Shown: one piece after another, positions 8,836 to 17,060 of the stretch
Layout: each line of letters opens with the position of its first letter
How positions within the stretch are numbered: the first letter of the stretch is position 1
Source: Anaerolineales bacterium
GTDB taxonomy: Bacteria; Chloroflexota; Anaerolineae; Aggregatilineales; J027
NCBI GenBank assembly: GCA_020634155.1
Contig: JACKCI010000002.1
Coordinates: 434,001 to 498,000 of the forward strand
Direction: 5' to 3'
DNA: 64,000 nt
Notes under the pieces: model-generated
What the model was told of the DNA's origin: nothing
Databases searched by the model: none
Seen by the model: only the letters and a program-made list of their open reading frames with translations
Made by a program: the position numbers and the translations under genes

Positions 8836-9414
8836 TTGGCAGACGTGTCAGCGGAACAAGACTTAATCCAGCAAGCACTGGCGGGCGATGTAGATGCCTT
8901 TGGTGAACTGGTGCGGTTATATGAGCAACCAGTCTTTAACCTTACCTATCGAATGCTGGGTGATGGTCAGGAAGCCGAAGACGCCGCCCAAGAAGCCTTT
9001 ATTCGGGCCTACTCCAACCTTCGCAGCTATGATACTAGCCGTTCTTTCAAAACATGGTTGTTTTCGATTGCCTCTAATCATTGTATTGACCGATTACGCA
9101 AGCGACGCCTAACGTGGGTATCTATCGACGAGCCATTACCGCCCCATCCGGCTTTGGTCAGTGACCAATTTGACCCAGAGCGCAGCCTTGTGAACCAAGA
9201 ACGCAGTCAATTGGTGCAGGCCATGTTAAGCGATTTAGCCCCAGATTATCGCGCCGCAGTGATTATGCGCTACTGGTATGATATGTCGTATGCAGATATT
9301 GCGAGTGCGCTAGAGACCACCGAAAGCGCCATCAAAAGTCGGTTGTTTCGAGCGCGGCAGATGTTAGCGGACAAACTCGATACACGGATACTGGCGGAAA
9401 GTGAAAGAAACTGA
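8836..9414 (+). CDS. ECF-type RNA polymerase sigma factor
   Basis: A 192-residue sigma-70 family factor with only regions 2 and 4. Region 2 (residues about 16-95) carries the -10 recognition and core-binding helices (FGELVRLYEQPVFNLTYRML, then FKTWLFSIASNHCIDRLRKRR). Region 4 (about 130-182) has the helix-turn-helix MSYADIASALETTESAIKSR. The TTG at 8836 has AAGGA at 8818-8822, about 13 bases upstream; the in-frame GTG at 8845 is an alternative start. The stop overlaps the start of the membrane protein gene by one base (TGATG), the arrangement usual for sigma/anti-sigma pairs. Confidence 0.92.
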   Translation: MADVSAEQDLIQQALAGDVDAFGELVRLYEQPVFNLTYRMLGDGQEAEDAAQEAFIRAYSNLRSYDTSRSFKTWLFSIASNHCIDRLRKRRLTWVSIDEPLPPHPALVSDQFDPERSLVNQERSQLVQAMLSDLAPDYRAAVIMRYWYDMSYADIASALETTESAIKSRLFRARQMLADKLDTRILAESERN

Positions 9415-9932
9415 TGTCTCGATTAGAGTATCAACCCAATCGTGAAGACGAGAATGAGGATTTATTCTTAAACGAAGAGCAGGAGCAAGACGCCGAACAA
9501 CGCCTTGCCGCCCATGATGACCGTCGCTTGCAACAGGTGGAGCAGATGCTCCGTCAAGCGCCGTTGCTCTCCGTTCCGATAGGCTTTGCTGATCGGGTAC
9601 TAGCGGCACTCAAGGGTCAAGATAAAAGCAGCCCTGATTATCAAAATGGCCTCGGTATTGTCTTGGGCATTTTTCTGGCGGCGCTGCTGGCTGTCCCTCT
9701 TTTTGGCACCCCCATCTACTTGATAGGGCGTGCTATTGCCAGTGGAGAGGGGATACAAAGCACCTTTGAAGAGGTTGCCGCCACCTTAGCCAGCGTGTGG
9801 GATTGGCTGGTCGCGGTTCCTCTCAGTTCAGGCTTTCTCTTGCCCTTTATCATCGGTGCCTTGATTGGCTTCGGGCTGCTCTCCGGCTATATCTTTTGGT
9901 TTGTCCGTAGCACCCTCAAAGGCGAGAATTAA
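9414..9932 (+). CDS. Predicted membrane anti-sigma factor-like protein
   Basis: A 172-residue protein translationally coupled to the ECF sigma gene by a 1-base overlap. The N-terminal 70 residues are acidic and helical and include the LSVPIGFADRVLAAL segment that often follows the sigma-binding region in anti-sigma factors. Residues about 80-102 and 140-165 form membrane helices. I do not see the HxxxCxxC zinc motif of ZAS-type anti-sigma factors, so the assignment rests on context and topology. It would hold the sigma factor at the membrane until a signal arrives. Confidence 0.65.
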   Translation: MSRLEYQPNREDENEDLFLNEEQEQDAEQRLAAHDDRRLQQVEQMLRQAPLLSVPIGFADRVLAALKGQDKSSPDYQNGLGIVLGIFLAALLAVPLFGTPIYLIGRAIASGEGIQSTFEEVAATLASVWDWLVAVPLSSGFLLPFIIGALIGFGLLSGYIFWFVRSTLKGEN

Positions 9933-10729
9933 ATATCGAGCAAAACCATCACATCGAGCTGGTAGGCCACATACAACGACCACATAAACTGCTTGAGGTC
10001 GCGGATAGAATGGTCATCAGCAGCAGTGGTGGGCTGCAAAAACGGGAACTGCTCATTAAAGGTTGTCATATCCAGTTCGCGCTTCATCAACCCCATTAAC
10101 ACATCCGGCCCGATATTGTCACGCGGAATTGCATTAAAAAACAGCAACAGCATAATGCCATGGGCGGGCTGAATCGGCCCTAACTGAAAGCTCATCTCAA
10201 ACAGAACATCGGTGGTGACATCTAGTTGTGTATAGCGGCGGGCAAGGGTGTCTGGATTATCAAAGAATACCCCTACTTGGTCACGTAGTTGACGGGCTGC
10301 TGCTCCGGTATAGCCGAATTCTTTAATACTGCGATGGAACATCAAGAATAATACGGGGTCGGTGGCATCAGGAAGTTGATGTAGCAACCACATCTCGGCA
10401 TTATTGGAAATAGGATAGTTGATATACCCCACACAACCATAGGGCTTGCCCGTGAGATTGGCAGGGCAGCCGCTACAATGCGGGGCCAATTCATCTAGAA
10501 TCTCCGCCTCTTGCATGACGGTTTGCACATCAAGGATTTTGCTCTCCTCGCGGCCATCTGCAGCACGATAGACCACCTCAAATCCAGCTTGGTCTGTGCT
10601 ACCTTGTTCCTTGTAAATCTCCAGCACATGGCGGGCGCGTTCACGGTTTTTCAAGCGCCCCAGCAACCCTTCTGTGCTAAGTTCCTGCTTCGGTAAGCAG
10701 GGATAGTTCACAATGGTATCAATACCCAC
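9929..10729 (-). CDS. Conserved-looking protein of unknown function with a cysteine cluster
   Basis: A 266-residue cytosolic protein I do not recognise. Its notable feature is a cysteine group near residues 85-100 (CSGCPANLTGKPYGC), which could bind a metal or form disulfides. The rest is mixed alpha/beta without a signal peptide. The start is GTG 10729 with AGGAG eight bases upstream. That ribosome binding site lies within the last codons of the metallophosphoesterase gene, so the two are probably translationally coupled. The 3' end overlaps the convergent anti-sigma-like gene by four bases. Confidence 0.6.
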   Translation of the reverse strand: MGIDTIVNYPCLPKQELSTEGLLGRLKNRERARHVLEIYKEQGSTDQAGFEVVYRAADGREESKILDVQTVMQEAEILDELAPHCSGCPANLTGKPYGCVGYINYPISNNAEMWLLHQLPDATDPVLFLMFHRSIKEFGYTGAAARQLRDQVGVFFDNPDTLARRYTQLDVTTDVLFEMSFQLGPIQPAHGIMLLLFFNAIPRDNIGPDVLMGLMKRELDMTTFNEQFPFLQPTTAADDHSIRDLKQFMWSLYVAYQLDVMVLLDI

Positions 10730-10732
10730 GCT

Positions 10733-11512
10733 TTATGCTCCTAGTTCGTGGTGTGAAATCCACGTGCGTTCTGGTGTTATGGTTACTAAACTAAACCCTC
10801 CCGGTGCCGTGACATCCAGTCGGTCAACTGGATAGACATCGGGAAAGATAAATTGACTAAAGGCCGCCGATGCACTGCTGCACAGTATTCCTTGACGGAA
10901 GGTGGTGCTTGGCACATGAATATGCCCAAAAAACACCCCCTGAATATGGTCACGGTGGGAGGCCAGCGCAGCAAAGAGGGCATCATGATTTTCGATAGTC
11001 ATGTGCTGGTCAAGCCAAGGGTTATCGGTCATGGTTGGTAAATGATGGACGACAACCACCACTGGTTGGCCCGCTGCGGCTTCTAGCTGTTGGGTGAGCC
11101 ATTGTAGCTGGCTTGCTTCAAGATAGCCGCGTGGCTGCACCAGTCCGAAACTGTCGAGGACGATAAACTGGACGCCTTTTTGTGCAAACGTGTAATCAAT
11201 TCGCCCACTCCCTTGGGGTAGGTTCGGTAGCACTCGGCGCATGGTGTCTGGCTCGTCATGGTTGCCGCGTGCAAAGTAGATGGGATAGCGGAGTTCCCGC
11301 AAAATTTCCCACGCCAGTTCATAAGCCACGGGGTCAGGGTCATAGGTCACATCACCTGTGTGCAAGATAAAATCCGGCTCAAATGGCAAGCGGTGATTAA
11401 GATAGTCCACCAACCGACGGGCTTCTACCGCTGGTGAATACCCATACAAAATGTAATCAGGGGTGGTGCCAATATGGGTATCTGAGATATGGATAAAGCG
11501 CAAGATAGACAT
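10733..11512 (-). CDS. Calcineurin-like metallophosphoesterase (CpdA-like)
   Basis: A 259-residue class III phosphodiesterase-like enzyme. The dinuclear metal-binding motifs occur in order: DTHIG near the start, GDVTYD, GNHDEP, then HH in VVVHHLP and GHIH toward the C terminus. These are the signature of the superfamily that includes the cyclic AMP phosphodiesterase CpdA. The real substrate cannot be read from sequence. I start at ATG 11512 (MSILRFIHISDTHIG) behind an AAGGGG element. The upstream 20-codon extension of the open frame has no homologous features. It lies between a DUF427 gene and the cysteine-cluster gene, all minus strand. Confidence 0.85.
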   Translation of the reverse strand: MSILRFIHISDTHIGTTPDYILYGYSPAVEARRLVDYLNHRLPFEPDFILHTGDVTYDPDPVAYELAWEILRELRYPIYFARGNHDEPDTMRRVLPNLPQGSGRIDYTFAQKGVQFIVLDSFGLVQPRGYLEASQLQWLTQQLEAAAGQPVVVVVHHLPTMTDNPWLDQHMTIENHDALFAALASHRDHIQGVFFGHIHVPSTTFRQGILCSSASAAFSQFIFPDVYPVDRLDVTAPGGFSLVTITPERTWISHHELGA

Positions 11513-11575
11513 CAAAAAACGCCCCTTACTCCAAATGCCAATCAGTGTAAAGGGCGTTGGGTGGGCTGTCAACGC

Positions 11576-11860
11576 CTATGGCTCAACTGTGACACCGCGC
11601 CAAAAGGCCACATAGCCAGTGATATTCTTGGCGGCTTCCTTCGGGGTGCGATAAATCCATGCTGCATTGGTGTTGGTCTGACCGTTGACCTCCAGATGAT
11701 AGTAATTGGCGGTGCCTTTCCAAGAACAAATGCTGGTGTGGTCACTATCCCGAAAATAGTCCATATTCAGCGATTCGGGTGGGAAGTAATGGTTCCCTTC
11801 GACCATTTCAGTTGCGTCACTTTCGGCCAGTACAACACCGTTCCAAATTGCTTTGGGCAT
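11576..11860 (-). CDS. DUF427 domain protein
   Basis: A 94-residue single-domain protein matching the DUF427 family: AIWNGVVLAES at the start, NHYFPPESL, then the conserved SWKGTANYYHL and the YRTPKEAAKNITGYVAFW segment. The family has no agreed function. AGGAG lies upstream of the ATG. It is followed 63 bases downstream by the metallophosphoesterase start, so cotranscription is likely. Confidence 0.85.
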   Translation of the reverse strand: MPKAIWNGVVLAESDATEMVEGNHYFPPESLNMDYFRDSDHTSICSWKGTANYYHLEVNGQTNTNAAWIYRTPKEAAKNITGYVAFWRGVTVEP

Positions 11861-11977
11861 GGCTCTTATCTCTCCTTATTGTATATAGTGGTTGCGCGTT
11901 TGTTTTGAGGCTACCCGAAAAGTAAATCTTACGCGCTGCGGATTAGGGTATAATGAGTAGGGTAAATAAGGAGCGGA

Positions 11978-12532
11978 ATGATGTCATTCTTTAGTGGTGG
12001 TCGGCGTCATAGCCAACCGACATCCCCCAATCAACAACAGCCAGAACCCAGTAGCCCCAGTAGTAACAAAGGCACACACCCGATTCGGCAACCCGTTGGC
12101 TTTGAGACCGTGTTGGGCGCGAACTCAACCTTACGCGGTGACCTTAAGAGCCAAGCAAATGTGAGACTCGACGGTACCTTTGAAGGAAATTTGGAAATCG
12201 AAGGGAATGTGTTGGTCGGCGAAACGGGTAAAGTCACCGCCGACATCAACGCTAAAAATGTTGTGATAGCTGGTGCAGTTCGTGGCAATGTTAGTGGCAA
12301 CAAAGTGCAACTCTTACGCACCAGCCGTGTTTGGGGAGATATTAGTGCAGCAGCCATTACAACGGAGGAAGGGGCCTTTATTGATGGCAAAATTACCATG
12401 ATACGCCATGACGCCTCTCTCCAGAGTTTTGAAATATCATCCCTACCAAAGGGAACCAGCAAATCTGACGAAGATGATGATAACGACGATGATATTGAGG
12501 TTGTGGTTGGAGAAGCTGTTGAGGATGATTAG
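11978..12532 (+). CDS. Bactofilin (polymer-forming cytoskeletal protein)
   Basis: A 184-residue protein. A disordered Gln/Pro/Ser-rich N terminus (about 1-40) precedes the bactofilin beta-helix core (about 42-140), with regular glycine turns such as GDLKSQANVRLDGTFEGN and GKVTADINAKNVVIAGAVRGN. An acidic C-terminal tail (EDDDNDDDIE) follows. Bactofilins polymerise without nucleotide and scaffold envelope or cell-shape functions. AAGGAG at 11968-11973 precedes tandem ATG codons at 11978 and 11981. A TATAAT at 11949-11954 is a possible -10. The 3' end overlaps the convergent small gene by four bases. Confidence 0.9.
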   Translation: MMSFFSGGRRHSQPTSPNQQQPEPSSPSSNKGTHPIRQPVGFETVLGANSTLRGDLKSQANVRLDGTFEGNLEIEGNVLVGETGKVTADINAKNVVIAGAVRGNVSGNKVQLLRTSRVWGDISAAAITTEEGAFIDGKITMIRHDASLQSFEISSLPKGTSKSDEDDDNDDDIEVVVGEAVEDD

Positions 12533-12762
12533 CTCAACAGCTTTTCCAAAGCCTCAGCCTTCCAAGCTAGTTCCATCACAATTTGAGGGTTGGACTCTGA
12601 TTGCAAAACCTCTTGGATGGTATCAAGTTCATGTTGAATTACATCGGGAGATTGAGCCATAAACAACCAACGCCATATCCACAAAAAGCTGGCACGTTTA
12701 TTCTGAACAAGGGGTTCGTCTATTAGACTCTCTAGAAATTGGTATAGTTGAATGGATAGCAT
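12529..12762 (-). CDS. Small helical protein of unknown function
   Basis: A 77-residue protein, all-helical in prediction by eye, with no signal peptide or recognisable motif. Start ATG 12762 is chosen because AAGGAGAGG lies immediately upstream. The longer frame would begin with a GTG before that site. It converges on and overlaps the bactofilin stop. The strong ribosome binding site is the main support that it is real. Confidence 0.55.
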   Translation of the reverse strand: MLSIQLYQFLESLIDEPLVQNKRASFLWIWRWLFMAQSPDVIQHELDTIQEVLQSESNPQIVMELAWKAEALEKLLS

Positions 12763-12826
12763 TATCCTCTCCTTAATCACTGTTATGATTATATAATAAA
12801 ATTAAATTCAATGCTAGGAGTATACT

Positions 12827-13843
12827 TTGAAATTCGATGCCACGATTGTTCCTGATGATTTAAATCGAGTGCCAGAACTGGCAAAAGCCATAGAACAAGC
12901 AGGGTTTAAAGGGCTATGGGTACCAGAAACGAGCCATAATCCTTTCTTATCCTTGTCACTCACTTCTTACAGCACCGCTCAACTCGAATTTGGTACAGCC
13001 ATAGCGGTAGCCTTTGCCCGTAGCCCGATGGTCACCGCTCAAATCGCATGGGACTTAGCCGCCCAGAGTGGAGGACGTTTCTTGCTTGGTTTGGGAACCC
13101 AGATTAAGCCCCATATTACCAAGCGCTTCGGTATGGAATGGGGCAGCCCCGGCCCACGTCTGCGCGATTACTTGCTGGCAATGAAAGCCATCTTCCGCAC
13201 GTGGCAATTTGGTGAGCCACTGCGCTATCGGGGAGAGTTCTATACCCACACCCTGATGACGCCCTTCTTTCAGCCTGCCCCACTCAAGAATTTCAACATC
13301 CCGATTTATATCGCTGGGGTTAATCAATATCTGAGTCAGTTGGCAGGCGAGCTGTGTGACGGCTTCCATGTCCATCCTCTGCACACCGCCAGCTATATCC
13401 GTGACGCGCTTATCCCCAATATCGAGGCTGGAGCAGCCAAGGCCAACCGCAGCCGTGACGATGTGGCCCTCACCTGTGCTATTTTTGTCGTCACGGGAGC
13501 CACCAAAGATGAGGTCGAACTGGATAAGGTGATGGTCAAATCCCAAATTGCCTTCTATGCCAGCACCCCTAGCTATCGCCCCGTGCTGGAACATCACGGC
13601 ATTGGTGACCTACAAGACCGCCTTGCTGAGATGACACGCCAAGGTCGCTGGACAGACATGCACGAACTCATTAGCGATGAGATGCTGGAAGACTTTGCCG
13701 TTGTTGCCGACCACCATGACCTGCCCTATAAAGTTAAAGAGCGCTATACTGGGCTGTTGGATCGCGTAGGCTACTATATGCCTTATGAAACAGGCAGCCG
13801 CGAGGAAATGTGGCAAGCCTCCTTAGCGGGTTTCGCTGAATAA
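12827..13843 (+). CDS. LLM-class F420-dependent oxidoreductase (TIGR03617-like)
   Basis: A 338-residue TIM-barrel flavin/deazaflavin oxidoreductase of the luciferase-like monooxygenase superfamily, resembling the TIGR03617 group. Family features are the LWVPETSHNPFL region, GTAIAVAFARSP, GGRFLLGLGTQ and the C-terminal AGELCDGFHVHP segment. The substrate is unknown. The TTG start at 12827 follows GGAG at 12817-12820. The M20 peptidase gene begins nine bases after the stop, so this gene heads the packed operon that includes ycaO and tfuA. Whether it uses F420 or FMN cannot be decided. Confidence 0.88.
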   Translation: MKFDATIVPDDLNRVPELAKAIEQAGFKGLWVPETSHNPFLSLSLTSYSTAQLEFGTAIAVAFARSPMVTAQIAWDLAAQSGGRFLLGLGTQIKPHITKRFGMEWGSPGPRLRDYLLAMKAIFRTWQFGEPLRYRGEFYTHTLMTPFFQPAPLKNFNIPIYIAGVNQYLSQLAGELCDGFHVHPLHTASYIRDALIPNIEAGAAKANRSRDDVALTCAIFVVTGATKDEVELDKVMVKSQIAFYASTPSYRPVLEHHGIGDLQDRLAEMTRQGRWTDMHELISDEMLEDFAVVADHHDLPYKVKERYTGLLDRVGYYMPYETGSREEMWQASLAGFAE

Positions 13844-13852
13844 GAAAGGGAC

Positions 13853-15232
13853 ATGATGACGACACCTTTAACCTATGCTGAAGCCAACTTCAGCCGTTTT
13901 GTTGACGAACTCGTTGACCTTATCAAAATCAAAAGTATCAGCAGCATTGCCGAGCATAAAGGCGATGTACGGAAGGCCGCCGAATGGGTTTTGGCTCATT
14001 TGCAAAACCTTGGCGTGCAACGGGCGCAACTGTTTGAAACCGATGGTCATCCAATTGTGTACGGGGAATGGCTCGGCGCGGGGGATGCCCCCACCGTGTT
14101 GGTCTATGGGCATTATGATGTCCAACCCGCCCTCAAGGAAGATGGCTGGAAAACCGCCGACCCCTTTGTCCCTGAAACCATTGACGGCAATCTCATCGCC
14201 CGTGGAGCCACCGACGACAAAGGTCAGTTCTTCATCCACCTCAAAACCTTTGAGGCGATGATGCAAGCAACAGGTGGCTTCCCTGTGAATATCAAATTCC
14301 TGATTGAAGGGGAGGAGGAGGTCAGTTCTACCAACCTCGAAAAATTCATCGAAGGTCACAAAGACCTGCTCAAAGCCGATGTTGCCATCATCTCTGATAC
14401 CAGCATGTTCGCGCCGGGAGTACCTGCCATCTGCTATGGCTTACGCGGCTATACCTTGCTGCAAGTCGAGGTCACTGGCCCCAAAGATGACCTACACTCT
14501 GGTACCTATGGCGGGAGTGTCCATAACCCCATTCAGGCCTTGGCTGAACTGATAACCACCATGCACGACACCGAGGGCCATGTCACCCTGCCCGGCTTCT
14601 ATGATGATGTCCGTATCCTCAGCGACAATGAGCGTGCCGTCCTTGCTGAAATCCCCTATACCGAGGATGTGTGGCGAGGTGAAACAGGCGCTCCCCAGCC
14701 TTGGGGTGAACCCGAATTCACCATCTATGAACGCACCAGTGTACGGCCCACTCTTGAATTGATTAGCATTGACGGGGGCGAGATTAAGGGCATCAAGAAT
14801 ATCGTACCCAAGTCGGCCCGCGCTCGGATTAGTTGTCGGTTGGTACCTTACCAGAAACCAGAGCATGTGGCTGAGGTCGTCAAGCGCTATGTTGAGGCCC
14901 ACATCCCGCCCACGGTCAAGATTGAGGTCAAAGCTCTCGCGGCTGGCTCACCAGCAGTCTTGGTTAACCGCGACTCCGAGGCCATGCAGGTGGCAATTGA
15001 TGCTTACGAACAGGTCTTTGGCAAGAAACCCCTGTTTATATTGGGTGGTGGCTCGATACCTGTCGTCACCGACTTCCAAGAGCGGTTGGGTCTGCCCACC
15101 ATTTTGATGGGCTTTGGCTTGCCCGACGACAACCTGCACGCTCCCAACGAGAAGATGGCCCTTGAGCAAATCCGCTTGGGTATCCAAACGATGGTGACGT
15201 TCTACAGCATCTTGCCGGAGCGCTTGGCATGA
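13853..15232 (+). CDS. M20 family metallopeptidase (dipeptidase-like)
   Basis: A 459-residue zinc exopeptidase of the M20/ArgE-DapE-CNDP group, cytosolic (no signal peptide). Metal ligands are visible: His in YGHYDVQP, the bridging Asp in GATDDKG, the catalytic Glu pair in EGEEEVSS, Asp in ISDTSMF, and a terminal His in NLHAPNE. The roughly 110-residue lid/dimerisation domain lies in the middle. Family members cleave dipeptides or short peptides. Here it sits in the YcaO/TfuA operon, overlapping the next gene by ATGA, so it could degrade or trim a peptide product. That is inference. Confidence 0.9.
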   Translation: MMTTPLTYAEANFSRFVDELVDLIKIKSISSIAEHKGDVRKAAEWVLAHLQNLGVQRAQLFETDGHPIVYGEWLGAGDAPTVLVYGHYDVQPALKEDGWKTADPFVPETIDGNLIARGATDDKGQFFIHLKTFEAMMQATGGFPVNIKFLIEGEEEVSSTNLEKFIEGHKDLLKADVAIISDTSMFAPGVPAICYGLRGYTLLQVEVTGPKDDLHSGTYGGSVHNPIQALAELITTMHDTEGHVTLPGFYDDVRILSDNERAVLAEIPYTEDVWRGETGAPQPWGEPEFTIYERTSVRPTLELISIDGGEIKGIKNIVPKSARARISCRLVPYQKPEHVAEVVKRYVEAHIPPTVKIEVKALAAGSPAVLVNRDSEAMQVAIDAYEQVFGKKPLFILGGGSIPVVTDFQERLGLPTILMGFGLPDDNLHAPNEKMALEQIRLGIQTMVTFYSILPERLA

Positions 15233-15810
15233 GTTCGCCCGCCATCCAGCGTGCGTTAATGGCTGTCCGCCACCCCTATTTTGCATGGGTAATTGGTGGG
15301 GTGGTGGCCTGCCTTGCTTTCTTAATCATGGTCAGCTTTGCGGCGGTGAGTTGGGTCGGCAATGAGACCAGTTCAGTGACCGCCCTGAGTATCTGGTTAG
15401 GCGATAATCAGGGCTTTGGTGATGTCCGCTTCATTGACCGCTTTTTGATTTTGATACCCCTTGCTGCTATCGCCCTCATCACTATAGCTGTTCTAATCAT
15501 CCTTCAGCGTCTTCCAACTGACCAAGGCTTAGTGAGTTTGGTCGCAGTGTCGCTGTTTTTGCTGATATTTCCCTATATATGGAAGGGCATCAGCACCAAT
15601 GAATGGCGCAAGGATTTGCCCGAAGGGGTTGACATTAGCGCTTTGACTGACCTCTATAACACTGTTCCCCATACTGTCTTTAGTTTTCTAGCGGTAGTAG
15701 TCAGTGTTATTGGAATGGTGCTGTACTTCGCTGACCAACATGGCCTTTTGCCGACTTTTGCACCCAATGACCGTGTATCTGAACCGCCACCGAGTGACGA
15801 ATCGGAATGA
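15229..15810 (+). CDS. Four-TM membrane protein of the YcaO-TfuA operon
   Basis: A 193-residue integral membrane protein with four hydrophobic helices (about residues 18-42, 70-92, 98-118 and 148-168) and a short acidic, proline-rich cytoplasmic tail. I recognise no family. Its start overlaps the M20 stop and its stop overlaps the ycaO start, each by four bases (ATGA), so it is translated as part of the same unit. It could anchor the modification enzymes, export a product or sense the envelope. None of these is shown by the sequence. Confidence 0.75.
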   Translation: MSSPAIQRALMAVRHPYFAWVIGGVVACLAFLIMVSFAAVSWVGNETSSVTALSIWLGDNQGFGDVRFIDRFLILIPLAAIALITIAVLIILQRLPTDQGLVSLVAVSLFLLIFPYIWKGISTNEWRKDLPEGVDISALTDLYNTVPHTVFSFLAVVVSVIGMVLYFADQHGLLPTFAPNDRVSEPPPSDESE

Positions 15811-17060
15811 CTCAAACCTATTTCTTGCCGGGAGTACATGACCCCGCCCCTAAGCTTTTTCAAAATGGAACCCACCGTGCGCTCGACCCTACTGAAACCC
15901 TCAAGCGGGTTGGGCGCTTAATGCCTGTGATGGGGATTACCCGCATTGCCAACATCACCTATTTAGATACCATCGGCGTACCTGTGGTGATGGTGATACG
16001 CCCCAACTCACGTTCTCTAGCGGTCTCCCAAGGCAAGGGCTTGACTCTAGAGGCCGCCAAAGCATCGGGCCTGATGGAGTCGGTCGAGTCCTACCATGCC
16101 GAACACGTCAATTTACCACTCAAGCTGACCAGCTATGAGGAGTTGCGTTATACCGAGCGTGTGATTGATGTCAGTGGCTTGCCCTTCCATAAGGGAGGTG
16201 TTTTTACCCCAACCACCCGTCTGCTCTGGGTTGAGGGCCATGACATGCTCAATGATCGGCGGGTATGGGTGCCTTACGAATTGGTGCATACCGATTACAC
16301 CCTGCCCATGCCATCGGGGAGCGGCTGCTTTTGTCCAAGCTCCAACGGCTTGGCGTCCGGCAACCATGTTTTAGAAGCCACCAGCCATGCCATGTGCGAA
16401 CTGATTGAGCGCGACGCCACCAGCCTTTGGAATCTACTGGATGATGACCGACGCGAGGCCACCCGTGTTGACCTCAGCACCGTTGATGACTTGGCCTGTC
16501 TTGATGTATTAGAGAAATTCGACCAAGCCGAGATTGATGTCGGGGTGTGGGATATGACCTCCGATGTGGGCTTGCCAACCTTCCGCTGCCAAATCACTGA
16601 CCGCACCGATGCCGCTTTTCGGCGTATGTACTCGGCATCGGGCATGGGTACCCACTCCACCCGCCGCATTGCCTTGCTGCGTGCCCTGACCGAAGCCGCC
16701 CAATCACGCTTGACCATGATTTCCGGCTCACGCGATGACCTCTTCCGTAATCAGTACGAAATCTCGCGCAATCGGGATGTTCTCAAGGATGTGCGCGAGG
16801 TGGTATTGGGCAATGGGGGCGGGCGTGATTTCCGCCAGCTTCCCAACTTTGAGGGCGAAACCCTCGCCGATGATGTCGGGCATGAATTGGCGTCTCTGCA
16901 AAGTATCGGCGTCCAAGAAGTAGTGGCGGTAAATCTAACCCATCCGCTGTTCCGTGTCCCCGTGATGCGCGTGATTGCTACTGGCCTAGAGGGGTCTGAC
17001 CACTCACCGGGATACGCACCGGGTAAACGCGCCCAACAACGCAAGACAGGTCTACTATGA
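15807..17060 (+). CDS. YcaO domain protein (TfuA-associated type)
   Basis: A 417-residue member of the ATP-dependent YcaO superfamily, enzymes that activate a peptide amide for cyclodehydration or thioamidation. The ATP-binding core is recognisable: SSNGLASGNHVLEA and CELIERDA (about residues 178-204), and the later RRIALLRALTEAAQSR helix (about 285-301). It lacks the Pro-rich PxPxP tail typical of azoline-forming YcaO proteins. Adjacency to TfuA suggests thioamidation, as in archaeal McrA thioglycine and thioviridamide-type pathways. ATGA overlaps join it to the genes on both sides. No E1-like or dehydrogenase partner is present. Confidence 0.93.
   Translation: MTQTYFLPGVHDPAPKLFQNGTHRALDPTETLKRVGRLMPVMGITRIANITYLDTIGVPVVMVIRPNSRSLAVSQGKGLTLEAAKASGLMESVESYHAEHVNLPLKLTSYEELRYTERVIDVSGLPFHKGGVFTPTTRLLWVEGHDMLNDRRVWVPYELVHTDYTLPMPSGSGCFCPSSNGLASGNHVLEATSHAMCELIERDATSLWNLLDDDRREATRVDLSTVDDLACLDVLEKFDQAEIDVGVWDMTSDVGLPTFRCQITDRTDAAFRRMYSASGMGTHSTRRIALLRALTEAAQSRLTMISGSRDDLFRNQYEISRNRDVLKDVREVVLGNGGGRDFRQLPNFEGETLADDVGHELASLQSIGVQEVVAVNLTHPLFRVPVMRVIATGLEGSDHSPGYAPGKRAQQRKTGLL

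Noticed and set aside
13055..13597. 180-codon minus-strand frame
   Set aside because: Antisense to the LLM oxidoreductase, whose family motifs are clear; it is a codon-bias shadow.
13868..14359. 163-codon minus-strand frame
   Set aside because: Antisense to the M20 peptidase, which has intact metal ligands; no start signal.
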